Origin: Methanomicrobiales archaeon HGW-Methanomicrobiales-1
Lineage (GTDB): Archaea; Halobacteriota; Methanomicrobia; Methanomicrobiales; Methanospirillaceae
Direction: 5' to 3'
DNA length: 64,000 nt
Assembly (NCBI GenBank): GCA_002839675.1
Contig: PGYM01000002.1
Span: forward strand, 101,351 to 165,350
This document shows positions 33,208 through 42,440 of this stretch, piece by piece. The notes beneath the pieces are model-generated. The model had not been told where the DNA came from. It was given only the letters and a program-made list of their open reading frames with translations, and made no database searches. Position numbers and translations under genes: made by a program. The stretch's first letter is position 1; the number at the start of each line of letters is the position of its first letter.

Positions 33208-34191
33208 TTAATTGAGGGTTACGTAGCCTTCATCGGCAACAATCTTCTGGCCATCGGAGCTGAGGATGTACTTGATGAAGTCGCCGGTAAGACCGCTGGA
33301 CTGACCATTGGTAATGATGTAGAGGTCACGGGAGACCGGGTAGGTCTTGGTCTTCACACTGTCGATGGTTGGTGCAACAATCTTCTGGGCATTATACCAG
33401 ACGGGAAGTGCCTTGACATCGTTGCTTACAAACCCGATAGAGACGTACCCGATCGAACCGGGCGTCTGGGCTACGGTCTGGAGGACTGCCCCATTGGAGT
33501 TCTTCTCGAGCATCTTGTTGATAGGTGTTGCTTTCAGGAGAACAGTCTCATCGAAATACGTGCGGGTTCCTGATGCACTGTCGCGACCTATGACCACAAT
33601 CTGGTTGTTGGTATTGGGAACGCTTGCACCGGTGATCTCGGTCCACTTGGTGGTTTTTCCGAGATAGATGTTCTTGATCTGGTCAAGGGTAATGTACTGG
33701 ATCGTGTTTGCGGGGTTGACAATAACGGCAATACCGTCCTGTGCAACCGAAGTGACAACAAAGCCGGGGTTCTTTGCCATCTCTGCCTTGGTCACTTCAC
33801 GGGAGGACATACCGATATCAACGGTCTTAGCACCGATTGCCTGGATGCCTACACCGGATCCGCCACCGGATATCTGGATGTCAGCGTCCGGGTGCGTTGC
33901 CATGTACTGGTCGGCAGCCTTCTGGACTATGGGAAGAACGGTGGTTGACCCACTGATCTTAATGGTTTGTTTCTGGCCGGTTGATACAGGTGCAGATGTG
34001 GCTGCCGGTACTGCCGGATTTGCTGCCAGGGCTGCATCCTGTGCGGTCACGACCGCAGCCGGCGTTGTTGCCGGTGCTGCAGGGGTGTTCTTGTTTGCGG
34101 TGTCAGTACAGCCTGCTACTGCCATTGCTGCGATGAGCAATACGGCAAGGCCAATGGTGATGAGTAACGATGAACTCCTGTTTGCTCTCAT
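33208..34191 (-). CDS. pstS: phosphate ABC transporter substrate-binding lipoprotein
   Basis: 327 residues. Signal sequence with lipobox VAGC at about residue 28, then an Ala/Thr/Pro-rich linker (residues 30-70) and the phosphate-binding domain starting IKISGSTTVLPIVQKAAD. GGGSGVGIQAI and RDSASGTRTYFDE are phosphate-contact loops. First gene of the pst operon, divergent from the AbrB-PhoU regulator, with a TATA-like ATATATAT at 34252-34259. Confidence 0.93.
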   Translation of the reverse strand: MRANRSSSLLITIGLAVLLIAAMAVAGCTDTANKNTPAAPATTPAAVVTAQDAALAANPAVPAATSAPVSTGQKQTIKISGSTTVLPIVQKAADQYMATHPDADIQISGGGSGVGIQAIGAKTVDIGMSSREVTKAEMAKNPGFVVTSVAQDGIAVIVNPANTIQYITLDQIKNIYLGKTTKWTEITGASVPNTNNQIVVIGRDSASGTRTYFDETVLLKATPINKMLEKNSNGAVLQTVAQTPGSIGYVSIGFVSNDVKALPVWYNAQKIVAPTIDSVKTKTYPVSRDLYIITNGQSSGLTGDFIKYILSSDGQKIVADEGYVTLN

Positions 34192-34298
34192 GATGTTCCA
34201 TCCACCATTTCCCCGGGGCTGATATACTGTTTTTCGCCATAGACTATACAGGAATATATATCATAAAGATGAGAATAGAGTAACATAGTGAAATCAGT

Positions 34299-34310
34299 TT
34301 ACTATAGTAA
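34299..34310. promoter_or_regulatory. 12-bp palindrome TTACTATAGTAA between pstS and the AbrB-PhoU gene
   Basis: A perfect palindrome 14 bases before the AbrB-PhoU ATG, with a related partial site (GTAACATAGTGA) 30 bases upstream. Likely operator for an autoregulatory phosphate response; the binding protein is probably the AbrB-domain protein encoded next to it. Confidence 0.45.
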
Positions 34311-34323
34311 TACGAGGTGAGTC

Positions 34324-35355
34324 ATGGAAATAAGGCGGGTGCAGGTAACCGGGGGTGCATCATTCGTAGTCACACTCCCCAAGGACTGGGCAGGGGAACA
34401 ACATATCAAGAAAAATGATCCTGTCGGGCTTATCGCCCAACCGGACGGGACGCTGCTGGTCACGACAAAGATTACTGAAGATCCCCTCCAGCGGATCAAG
34501 GAGATCAACTGTAGCACCATTGCAGACCCGGCGTTTCTCTTCCGCCTTCTGATCGGGACCTACATCACCGGGTTCACCATGATCCGGCTCACCACAAAAC
34601 AGCGCTTTCCCCCGTTCGTCCGAACGGTTGTCCGGGACTTTTCCCAGATGACCATCGGCCAGGAAGTAGTTGAGGAGACCGAGTCGGTGATTGCGATAAA
34701 AGATCTCCTCAATCCATCGGAGATGCCGTTTGAAAATACCATCAAGCGCATGTTTGTAATCGTCAAGACCATGCACGAGGATGCAATCTCTGCCTTAGAG
34801 ACCCGCAACAAAGCGCTTTCTGAAGATGTAGTCAGCCGCGACATGGATGTGGACCGGCTCAACTGGCTGATTGCCCGGCAGACCAACATGATCATGCAGA
34901 ATGCATCGCTGTCCCGGAAGATGGGAATCTCGACAAGCATGGCGATGCACTATTACATGCTCAGCCGTATCATAGAGCGGATTGGGGACCATGCCGTCAG
35001 GATCGCCGAAAATACCCCGCCGATTATTGATGGTGAACTCGACAAAAAGATCCTTGCGGCAGTCAGGAAGGCAAGTTCCCTGTCGCTGGAGAACTTTGAC
35101 CGGAGCATAGTATCGTTTTTTAATGCCGATATGAAAGACGCAAACCGGAATATCGAATCGATCCAGGCACTCGATACGATCTGCGGGGATATCAACAATA
35201 TGGTACTGAAACAGGATACGCTCGTGGCAATCCACGTGGGATATATCGCGGAGAGTATCCGGCGGGCCGGCGAGTACGCCGGGGATATTTCCGAGACCGT
35301 GATCAACCTGCTGATGGAAAAGGAGCAGGGACACAACAAGTCCCGGAAAGGATAG
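34324..35355 (+). CDS. AbrB/SpoVT-type DNA-binding domain fused to PhoU domains
   Basis: 343 residues. The N-terminal 45 residues (MEIRRVQVTGGASFVVTLPK, then DWAGEQHIKKNDPV) form a SpoVT/AbrB swapped-hairpin DNA-binding domain. The rest has two PhoU-like helical repeats (around residues 120-220 and 230-325; SRIIERIGDHAVRIAENT, and YIAESIRRAGEYAGDISE). Such proteins are the archaeal phosphate regulators. Divergent from pstS; probably controls pst through the palindrome in between. Confidence 0.88.
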   Translation: MEIRRVQVTGGASFVVTLPKDWAGEQHIKKNDPVGLIAQPDGTLLVTTKITEDPLQRIKEINCSTIADPAFLFRLLIGTYITGFTMIRLTTKQRFPPFVRTVVRDFSQMTIGQEVVEETESVIAIKDLLNPSEMPFENTIKRMFVIVKTMHEDAISALETRNKALSEDVVSRDMDVDRLNWLIARQTNMIMQNASLSRKMGISTSMAMHYYMLSRIIERIGDHAVRIAENTPPIIDGELDKKILAAVRKASSLSLENFDRSIVSFFNADMKDANRNIESIQALDTICGDINNMVLKQDTLVAIHVGYIAESIRRAGEYAGDISETVINLLMEKEQGHNKSRKG

Positions 35356-35475
35356 TAATACTCTCCCGGGCATTTTCCGCATACTCTCGCACCAGGGTTC
35401 TGGTTCCCCAAGGAGAGGAAATAAATACGCTCGTGATCGATAACCAGATATCCAAAAGATAGGGTGTGTTGAAAA

Positions 35476-37434
35476 ATGCCAGAAGAACCAAAACCCCAGC
35501 TGATCCGGGAACGGCTCGATGTCTGCGAGCTCGACAGGGCAAGGATGTCCCTTCTGAACCCGGCATTGATCGAGCAGAAGAAGAATGAGCGGACAACCGA
35601 CGAGAACGCCAAGCCGGTCCTTGAACTGATGATGAAAAAGGGTATCGAGACGGTCTGGGACCGGTTCGAGATGCAGCAGCCACCCTGTAAATACTGTGAA
35701 GCCGGCTCGTCCTGTTCACGATGTACCATGGGGCCCTGCCGGATCATCCCGCCCCACCGCATCCGGGGCGTCTGTGGGGCCGATGCCGACCTGATCGTTT
35801 CGCGCAACCTGTTAGACATGATCGCAACGGGAGCGGCAGCCCACTCGGATCATGGCCGCGATATCGTAGAGACCTTGTATCTCCTTGGCACCGGAAAGAC
35901 CAAAGATTATGCAATCGGCGATCCAGAAAAACTCCAGAGGATCTGCAAGGAATATAATATCAAAACCGACGGGAAGAAGCCGGAGCAGCTTGCCGAAGAA
36001 CTGGGCAGTGCCATGCTCGAAGAGTACGGCATGAAGAAGAACACGCTCCAGTTCCTCAACCGTGCCCCGAAAGCCACCCGGGAGATCTGGGACAAACTCG
36101 GCATAACGCCACGGGGCATTGACCGCGAAGTGGTGGACTCGATGCATCGCATCCAGATGGGTGTCGGCGCCGATTATGTCAATATCCTGCTCCAGGGTCT
36201 GCGCACCTCGCTCTCGGATGGCTGGGGCGGATCGATGATCGGCACCGATGTCTCGGACATACTGTTTGGCACGCCCACGATTACCAGCTCGAAGATGAAC
36301 CTGGCTGTACTCAAGGCAGATCACGTGAACATCTCAGTGCACGGCCACAACCCGATGCTCTCCGAAGTGATAGTAAAAGCAGTTGCAGATCCTGAGTTAA
36401 AGGCACTCGCACTGAAATACGGTGCGAAGGGGATCAACCTTGTCGGCATGTGCTGTACCGGCAATGAACTGCTCATGCGAAAGGGCATCCCGATGTCCGG
36501 TAACCATCTCAACCAGGAAATGATCATCGCAACCGGTGCCCTTGAAGCAATGGTCGTGGACTACCAGTGTATCTTCCCCTCGCTCCCCCGGACCGCGAGC
36601 TGCTATCACACCCAGATCATCTCCACGAGTTCGAAAGCCAAGATCCCAGGCTCGTACTACTTTGACTTCCATGCAGAGGAAGCGTATCTCACGGCTAAAG
36701 CGATTGTGCGGATGGCCGTAGAGAACTACAAGAACCGGAACCCCCAGCGGGTGCTTATCCCGGGAGAGCCCATGCCGGTCATGGCGGGATTTTCCAATGA
36801 AGCGATCAAGAATGCACTCGGCGGCTCGTTCAAACCGCTCATCGACCTGATCGCTGCCGGGAAGATCCGGGGTGCGGTTGGGATCGTCGGTTGCAACAAC
36901 CCTCACGTGAAGCATGACTCAGGTCATGTAACGCTGGCAAAGGAACTCATCAAGAGAAATATTCTCTGTGTCGAGACGGGCTGTGCCGCGATCGCGTCCG
37001 GAAAAGCCGGCCTCCTCCGGCCCGAGGCCGCATCGCTTGCCGGTGCTGACCTCAGGGCAGTCTGCGAGTCGTTGAAGATCCCGCCGGTGCTCCACATGGG
37101 CTCCTGCGTTGACAACTCCCGCATTCTCGTGCTCGCAGCGGAACTCGGCAATGCCCTCAATGTGCCGATCCACAAGTTGCCCATTGCCGGTGCAGCGCCC
37201 GAGTGGTACTCGCAGAAAGCAGTCTCCATCGGGGCATACTTTGTTGCCTCCGGTGTGTACACGGTGCTCGGCGTGATGCCGCACATTGCAGGAAGCCCTG
37301 CAACGGTGTCGCTCCTGACCGAAGGACTGAAGGGCGCCGTGAACGCGAGTTTCTCCGTAGAACCTGATCCGGCAAAAGCTGCGGTGCTTATTTCGGACCA
37401 CATCGAACGCAAGCGGACCGAACTGGGGATTTGA
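35476..37434 (+). CDS. cooS: anaerobic carbon-monoxide dehydrogenase catalytic subunit
   Basis: 652 residues. The B/D-cluster motif CKYCEAGSSCSRCTMGPCRI is near residues 75-95. C-cluster ligands fall in VGMCCTGNEL, VGIVGCNNPHVKHD, CVETGCAAIASGKAGLL and LHMGSCVDNSR. This is the monofunctional Ni-Fe CODH (CooS type), oxidising CO to CO2 with ferredoxin as likely acceptor. It is not next to acetyl-CoA synthase or a CooF ferredoxin. It lies upstream of cooC and convergent to the fwd genes, so it may scavenge CO or support CO2/CO interconversion for the neighbouring ferredoxin-dependent complexes. Confidence 0.94.
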   Translation: MPEEPKPQLIRERLDVCELDRARMSLLNPALIEQKKNERTTDENAKPVLELMMKKGIETVWDRFEMQQPPCKYCEAGSSCSRCTMGPCRIIPPHRIRGVCGADADLIVSRNLLDMIATGAAAHSDHGRDIVETLYLLGTGKTKDYAIGDPEKLQRICKEYNIKTDGKKPEQLAEELGSAMLEEYGMKKNTLQFLNRAPKATREIWDKLGITPRGIDREVVDSMHRIQMGVGADYVNILLQGLRTSLSDGWGGSMIGTDVSDILFGTPTITSSKMNLAVLKADHVNISVHGHNPMLSEVIVKAVADPELKALALKYGAKGINLVGMCCTGNELLMRKGIPMSGNHLNQEMIIATGALEAMVVDYQCIFPSLPRTASCYHTQIISTSSKAKIPGSYYFDFHAEEAYLTAKAIVRMAVENYKNRNPQRVLIPGEPMPVMAGFSNEAIKNALGGSFKPLIDLIAAGKIRGAVGIVGCNNPHVKHDSGHVTLAKELIKRNILCVETGCAAIASGKAGLLRPEAASLAGADLRAVCESLKIPPVLHMGSCVDNSRILVLAAELGNALNVPIHKLPIAGAAPEWYSQKAVSIGAYFVASGVYTVLGVMPHIAGSPATVSLLTEGLKGAVNASFSVEPDPAKAAVLISDHIERKRTELGI

Positions 37435-38303
37435 AGGTGCCGGCAGGCATATCCGGTCCCGGAAAAATACCGGGAACCGGCAATCCCTCCTCCGGCAGGA
37501 CCGGGGGAATACGGGTAGTGATGGCCGGCAAGGGCGGGGTGGGCAAGACCACGCTCACCGCTCTCCTTGCCCATCTTTTTTCCCGCGAGGGTTTGCAGGT
37601 GCTTGCCGTGGATGGCGATCCCCAGCAGAACCTTGCAGTGACACTCGGAATCCCGCCGGCAAAGGCAGTGCAGGTAGTGCCGGTCTCGAAAAGCGCGGAA
37701 TATCTCCGGGAAAAGACCGGCGCCGGTCCGGATATTTCTCCGGGCGGCCTCCTCACCCTTAACCCGGAGGTGAGCGATGTCATTGACCGCTTCTCCGTCC
37801 CTGTGGCTGATAACCTGCAGCTCCTCGTCATGGGCGGCGTCCGTATGGCAGGTGCCGGGTGTCTCTGCCCGGAGTATACCCTCCTTGCCGCAATCCTCCG
37901 CCACATGCCGCTCCTGCCGGCACAGGTTGTCCTGCTGGACACACCTGCGGGCATGGAGCATTTCGGGCGGGCGGTTGCTGACGGGTTTGACACGGCGCTG
38001 GTTGTCAGCGACCCGTCATATAATGCGCTGTCGGTAGCACGGGAATCAGCGCTTCTCGCCCGGCAGATTGGGATCAAAAACAGGATACTGGTTGTGAACC
38101 GGTCGGGTGCACCGGACGATCTCCGGAAAGTTCATGAGATATGCGGGGAAGAAGGACTTTTCTTTAAAGTAGTGTATCTCCCGGCTGATCCGGAAGTGGT
38201 ACATGCTGAACCGGTAGTCACCCCGCTCCTTGCGGGGCAATCCCCGTTCATGAATGCGGTCAGGGGTCTCGCTGACCTGATCGTGAAAAATGAGAGCGCC
38301 TGA
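37431..38303 (+). CDS. cooC: CooC-like nickel-insertion ATPase for CODH
   Basis: 290 residues if started at TTG 37431, overlapping the cooS stop; GTG 37437 or a later start is possible, because the first 25 residues are low-complexity Gly/Pro. Deviant Walker A AGKGGVGKTTL near residue 32, VDGDPQQNLAVTLG, and a CxC motif in GAGCLCPEYTLL that binds the metal between two subunits. Family role: ATP-dependent nickel insertion into the CODH C-cluster. Contiguity with cooS supports it. Confidence 0.88.
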   Translation: MKVPAGISGPGKIPGTGNPSSGRTGGIRVVMAGKGGVGKTTLTALLAHLFSREGLQVLAVDGDPQQNLAVTLGIPPAKAVQVVPVSKSAEYLREKTGAGPDISPGGLLTLNPEVSDVIDRFSVPVADNLQLLVMGGVRMAGAGCLCPEYTLLAAILRHMPLLPAQVVLLDTPAGMEHFGRAVADGFDTALVVSDPSYNALSVARESALLARQIGIKNRILVVNRSGAPDDLRKVHEICGEEGLFFKVVYLPADPEVVHAEPVVTPLLAGQSPFMNAVRGLADLIVKNESA

Positions 38304-38319
38304 AAGGCGACATATTTTT

Positions 38320-39078
38320 TTAGCTCCGCACGCAGAGGGTGCCCTTCCCCCGGTTTGCCACATCGCCCCTGTACACATCCGCGGTGATCTTCCATGCGGG
38401 AAGCACCCGCTGCCCGGTCTTTTCAAACGTGGGGAGCATGTCGTGCACCGTGCCCAGGATCACGCACGAGCCGTTCTTCATGTTCCCGCAGGGCCGGGTC
38501 GCGTCTCCTTCGATAGTCAGTTCCCCGCCCCGCATCTCCACGCCGGGGAAATCTCCCGTGCTGCCATGGATGTGCACCGTGCCTCCCGCAAGGTATTCGG
38601 CACAGAAATCCCCGGTATTGCCAAACACTTCCACGGTTCCACCCTGCATTCCTTTCTTCTCGCCACGGTAGCCGGTTGCACAGTAATGACCCGCATTGCC
38701 CCGGCAGATGATCGTCCCGCCCCGCATCTCCCGTCCGAGCCACGAATCGGCATTGCCCCGGATCTCGATCGTTCCGCCGCTCATGAAGTTCCCGCAGTGC
38801 ATGCCGATATCCCCTTCGATAATGATACTGCCGGTGTCCATGTACTCCCCTACACGTTTTATCCGGGACGTGTCACCTTTGAGCACGACTTCGATGTTCT
38901 CCGGGGCCACTGCCGTCCCTTCGACAAAGATCCAGAACATTTCAGAGAGCTGGCGTTCCTTGTTGCCCTCATAGACGAGAAGGTCAGTACCTTTTAAGAA
39001 ATTGCGGGGGATGATCGCCTCTGCTTCAATCGGGATGTTGGGCTTGGCTCGCACCTTGCTCTCGAGGATCACTCTCAT
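38320..39078 (-). CDS. fwdC: formylmethanofuran dehydrogenase subunit C
   Basis: 252 residues. From about residue 75 the protein is a series of GxxGxxMxxGxIxIxGxxG-type coils (FMSGGTIEIRGNADSWLG; EMRGGTIICRGNAGHYCA; YLAGGTVHIHGSTGDFPG), the right-handed beta-helix shared with the glutamate synthase C-terminal domain. It scaffolds FwdA and FwdB. Last gene of the eha-fwd operon, overlapping fwdA by four bases. Confidence 0.95.
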   Translation of the reverse strand: MRVILESKVRAKPNIPIEAEAIIPRNFLKGTDLLVYEGNKERQLSEMFWIFVEGTAVAPENIEVVLKGDTSRIKRVGEYMDTGSIIIEGDIGMHCGNFMSGGTIEIRGNADSWLGREMRGGTIICRGNAGHYCATGYRGEKKGMQGGTVEVFGNTGDFCAEYLAGGTVHIHGSTGDFPGVEMRGGELTIEGDATRPCGNMKNGSCVILGTVHDMLPTFEKTGQRVLPAWKITADVYRGDVANRGKGTLCVRS

Positions 39079-40775
39079 GTAAATGCCTCCGTCTCTATGC
39101 GCCGCCCGCGGGGCAGGTACACGTCCTGCACCGGGTAATTGCTCATCCTCACAGTGTAGAACTGCTCAAATCTCTTGATAAATTCCGGATCGTTCTCCAT
39201 CCGTATGTCTTCGGGCACCTTTGCATCCACCCAGAAGGTGGCATTTGCCCCGTCAACGATGATCTCCCCGTCCCGCGATACCACGCGTCCCCGCTTGATC
39301 GTGTACCGGGTCTTCTGGAACCCTTCCACCACTTTCCGATATTCGCGGGCCGGGTCAACGGAATCCGTCCGGATCGGGTAGATGGCGATGTCGGCTTCCG
39401 CACCGATCCCGAGATGGCCCTTGCCCTGGCTGACGATGCCGAGTGCCTTTGCCTGCCCGGCCCGGGTCATGACGGCGATATCGTGCCAGTCCAGTTCCCG
39501 TTCCAGCGCACAGAGCGAAGTCTTCTGCTCGGTACCGGTATGCAGCGTTGCACATTCCTCATCGCGGTAGCGTTTGCTCATCAGGAGGCCAATCACCTCA
39601 GGGTATTTCACGAACGGCGCACCATTGGGGTTGTCGGTTTCGAGCAGGCACTGCCACGGACTTTTGGTGAGGAGCGCCAGTTCAAGGCCAATAGCCCACA
39701 TAATGCAGTTTACCGTACTCTTCTTCGAGTACGTTACCGGGATGATACCGGACCCGGTCTCCAGTTCCACATCATGGTTGCTCCATTTGTTGTTGTGGAG
39801 GCAGTGGAGGTTGAACTCCATGGGCCCGTCGGCGGTCATGGTCATTGTCCGGCCGAACATGATCTGGCCCATGTCCATCACGATCTGGGGCTTGCTGTTG
39901 ATCGAGCGGGTGATATCCTCTGCCTTGGAACAGATGTTCTTCCAGGTCCCGCCGCCATAGGAGTGGAACTGCACGTGGGTGGCATACAGGGTCTGGCGAT
40001 CCGCATTCAGGTCGGGCACGAGATCGAACGTCTCAAGGGTGGTCTGGTAATTGCCGGGTTTTCCTAAGTTGTTGCAGTGCAGGTGCACCGAGTGGGGAAG
40101 GCCGAGAAGCTCATTTGCCCGTATCATGGTGGTGATGATCTCGGACGGCGTGACAGCGAAATGCGGTACCATGTCATGGATGCCGGTTAAGTCCTCGCCC
40201 CAGCCCCATGCTTCGGTGCCACCGGGGTTGGTCAGTTTGATCCCGTATCCCCGGGCTGCTTTTAAGGTCCATGCAACAACTGCCGCGGTCTTCCGGACAT
40301 CTTTTTCCCGCACCGCATCCATGACTGCCCAGTTGCCGTCAAAGAGGGTATTTGCCATCATGTCCTGGTGGGGAGTTGCCGTAAACTCCTCGTGAGTGTG
40401 GCGGGCCTCTAAGGGAGCCATCGCCCCTTCGAGCAGGGTGGTGTACCCCATGGCACTGTAACGGTAGCTGTTCCCAAACGTAGTCGGGACATAGTAGCCG
40501 CTCGTGACATGCATCTTCCCCTTGCGCTTCGTGCGTCCCGCCCGCATGTCCTCGGGGCTCATGTACCGCCCGAAGTTCACCTTGGTGCCGCTGACATGGG
40601 TATGCGAGTCAATACCGCCGGGCAGGGTGAGACAACGCTGTGCATCGATCACGTCTGCCCGGTCCGAGACTGACTCCACAATCCGGCCGTCACGGATCGC
40701 GATATCCATGATCTCGCCGTTGATGCCCCGGATCGGGTCGATGACGCAGGCATTTTTTACCCATAACTCGGTCAT
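39075..40775 (-). CDS. fwdA: formylmethanofuran dehydrogenase subunit A (amidohydrolase)
   Basis: 566 residues. Amidohydrolase fold with the zinc motif GGIDSHTHVSG (His58, His60) and the lysine-bearing YGIKLTNPGGTEAWGWGED, where the lysine is carbamylated in the known structure. It condenses formate, made by FwdB from CO2 and delivered through an internal tunnel, with methanofuran. Overlaps fwdB and fwdC by four bases each. Confidence 0.96.
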   Translation of the reverse strand: MTELWVKNACVIDPIRGINGEIMDIAIRDGRIVESVSDRADVIDAQRCLTLPGGIDSHTHVSGTKVNFGRYMSPEDMRAGRTKRKGKMHVTSGYYVPTTFGNSYRYSAMGYTTLLEGAMAPLEARHTHEEFTATPHQDMMANTLFDGNWAVMDAVREKDVRKTAAVVAWTLKAARGYGIKLTNPGGTEAWGWGEDLTGIHDMVPHFAVTPSEIITTMIRANELLGLPHSVHLHCNNLGKPGNYQTTLETFDLVPDLNADRQTLYATHVQFHSYGGGTWKNICSKAEDITRSINSKPQIVMDMGQIMFGRTMTMTADGPMEFNLHCLHNNKWSNHDVELETGSGIIPVTYSKKSTVNCIMWAIGLELALLTKSPWQCLLETDNPNGAPFVKYPEVIGLLMSKRYRDEECATLHTGTEQKTSLCALERELDWHDIAVMTRAGQAKALGIVSQGKGHLGIGAEADIAIYPIRTDSVDPAREYRKVVEGFQKTRYTIKRGRVVSRDGEIIVDGANATFWVDAKVPEDIRMENDPEFIKRFEQFYTVRMSNYPVQDVYLPRGRRIETEAFT

Positions 40776-42061
40776 GGCCCCATGCCTCCGTTCAGGAGAT
40801 CATAGATCTTTTTGAGGATCTCGGCATCATCGGGAAAACCACGGTCGATCAGTTTTTTCAGCCGTATGGGCACCCCATCCATCCGGTACGCGGTCCCTGC
40901 GGCATCGATACCCGCAGCGGTGCAGGGGATGTGGATGCGGGAAAGCGCGGTCGTGGCATTCACGTGCGGATCAATGATTATCGTCGGAATCTTTGCAAGA
41001 TGGGCTGCCGCAGCCCTGGGGAAATTTGCACCCGGGTCGCTTGCCACGATGAGAGCAGCATCGCATTCGCCTCTCCTCAAAACATCAACAGCAGTCGTTT
41101 CACCGGGATTGTAAAACGCAATCCCCCGTGAGAAATCAACGGCAAAAGGATACCCGGTCATCCATGTGGAAACTTCGTTTGAACCATAGACATTCCCATG
41201 CCCCCGCAGCGGGGAGATGACAAATTTTGTATGCCGGTTGAGTTCGTCGGTGAGCTCGATGGCATTCCGGATATTCTTGTATTTTCCCCGGCTCATGGTA
41301 AGACCGAGCCCGAAGTAGATCGCCCCGAACTTTGCATTTTTGCAGATTTCGGCAATGCGGAGCAGCTGCTCCTTTGAGACCCCGGCAACTTTTTGGGGGA
41401 TTACCGATGAGTTTCCCCGCACAATTGCCCGCAGGGCAGAAAGAACTGCATAATCCCCACCGCGTTCAATCTGCACGAATTCGTCAGCAATATTGGCAGT
41501 GTCGGTCCTGCGGGTATCTACCACGATCACGGTGCGTTCCTGCTGGGCATCCGGCACAAAGAACCCCGTGGCAAACGTAGTATACCGGCTCATGTGGCGG
41601 GGATGCGCCTCGATCGGGTTACCCCCCCAGTAGATGATCACATCCGCCCGGTTCTTCACCTGCCCGAGCGTGCAGCCGGGGTGACCTACTTCCTGGATCG
41701 CAAGGATGGACGGGCCGTGACAGACCGTGCTCGTGTTGTCGATGACAGCACCAATCCGTTCGGCAATATGCACGCCAATGCTCTGGGCCTCGCCGTGCGT
41801 GCTGCTCCACCCGTACAGGAGCGGACGGTCCGCATCCCCCAGGATCTCTGCCGTCTCCTTGATCGCTTCGTCATAGGAGATATCCTCCCATCCGGTCTCC
41901 ATGCGCCGTATGGGGGCAGGGAGCCGGGTATCGTCAATGAACGTTGCCTCGGCAAGGGCACAGCCGTTCTGCACCTTGATGATCTTTCCCCCTTCGCACT
42001 CGATCTCGAGATCGTCGCAGAGACAGCCGCAGAAGGGACAGATCACATCACGTATGATCAT
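40772..42061 (-). CDS. fwdB: formylmethanofuran dehydrogenase subunit B (Mo/W catalytic)
   Basis: 429 residues from ATG 42061 (MIIRDVICPFCGCLCDDLE); the upstream extension overlaps fwdD and lacks homology. The N-terminal CPFCGCLCDD plus NGC binds one [4Fe-4S]. STVCHGPS supplies the cysteine that ligates Mo or W; it is encoded by an ordinary Cys codon, not by TGA, so there is no selenocysteine. CO2-reducing half of the Fwd complex. It overlaps fwdD by 14 bases. Confidence 0.95.
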   Translation of the reverse strand: MIIRDVICPFCGCLCDDLEIECEGGKIIKVQNGCALAEATFIDDTRLPAPIRRMETGWEDISYDEAIKETAEILGDADRPLLYGWSSTHGEAQSIGVHIAERIGAVIDNTSTVCHGPSILAIQEVGHPGCTLGQVKNRADVIIYWGGNPIEAHPRHMSRYTTFATGFFVPDAQQERTVIVVDTRRTDTANIADEFVQIERGGDYAVLSALRAIVRGNSSVIPQKVAGVSKEQLLRIAEICKNAKFGAIYFGLGLTMSRGKYKNIRNAIELTDELNRHTKFVISPLRGHGNVYGSNEVSTWMTGYPFAVDFSRGIAFYNPGETTAVDVLRRGECDAALIVASDPGANFPRAAAAHLAKIPTIIIDPHVNATTALSRIHIPCTAAGIDAAGTAYRMDGVPIRLKKLIDRGFPDDAEILKKIYDLLNGGMGP

Positions 42062-42440
42062 AGCGCAACCCCCCGATAGCTTCCATGAGTTCCCCAACAC
42101 TCTTCACGGGTTCATCGCACGGCTCCACATCAACAAACTGGTTTTTAAAATCCGGCATGCCGGTGCCATGGGTCTCTGATGAGATGATGTGGTTTGCATA
42201 CGGGCCGTTTGTCACAAATATCTCGCCTCGTGCCACACCTTCCGCAGGAGACACGGTAAGAACGATAGAACCTGCAGGTGCAGACACCCGGACCCGGTTT
42301 CCCTTCTCAATTCCCAGCACCATCATGTCCACAGGATTGAGGAAGCATGCCGATGCTACAGCAGAGTAAGCTTCGGATCCCTTGTGCTCAACAGCAGCTC
42401 CCTGCGGGACCGAGCGTCCGGTATTGAGGACGCACTTCAC
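42048..42440 (-). CDS. fwdD: formylmethanofuran dehydrogenase subunit D
   Basis: 130 residues from a GTG at 42440, chosen because GGAGGG precedes it and VKCVLNTGRSVPQG is the conserved start; the longer ATG frame overlaps the ferredoxin gene. A molydopterin dinucleotide-binding-type double-psi barrel domain (GSEAYSAVASACFLNPVDM; GEIFVTNGPYANHII). Completes the Mo/W-pterin site with FwdB. The start overlaps the stop of the ferredoxin gene (GTGA). Confidence 0.93.
   Translation of the reverse strand: MKCVLNTGRSVPQGAAVEHKGSEAYSAVASACFLNPVDMMVLGIEKGNRVRVSAPAGSIVLTVSPAEGVARGEIFVTNGPYANHIISSETHGTGMPDFKNQFVDVEPCDEPVKSVGELMEAIGGLRYDHT

Noticed and set aside
40772..42061. Selenocysteine in FwdB
   Set aside because: The active-site residue in STVCHGPS is encoded by a normal Cys codon and no in-frame TGA is read through.
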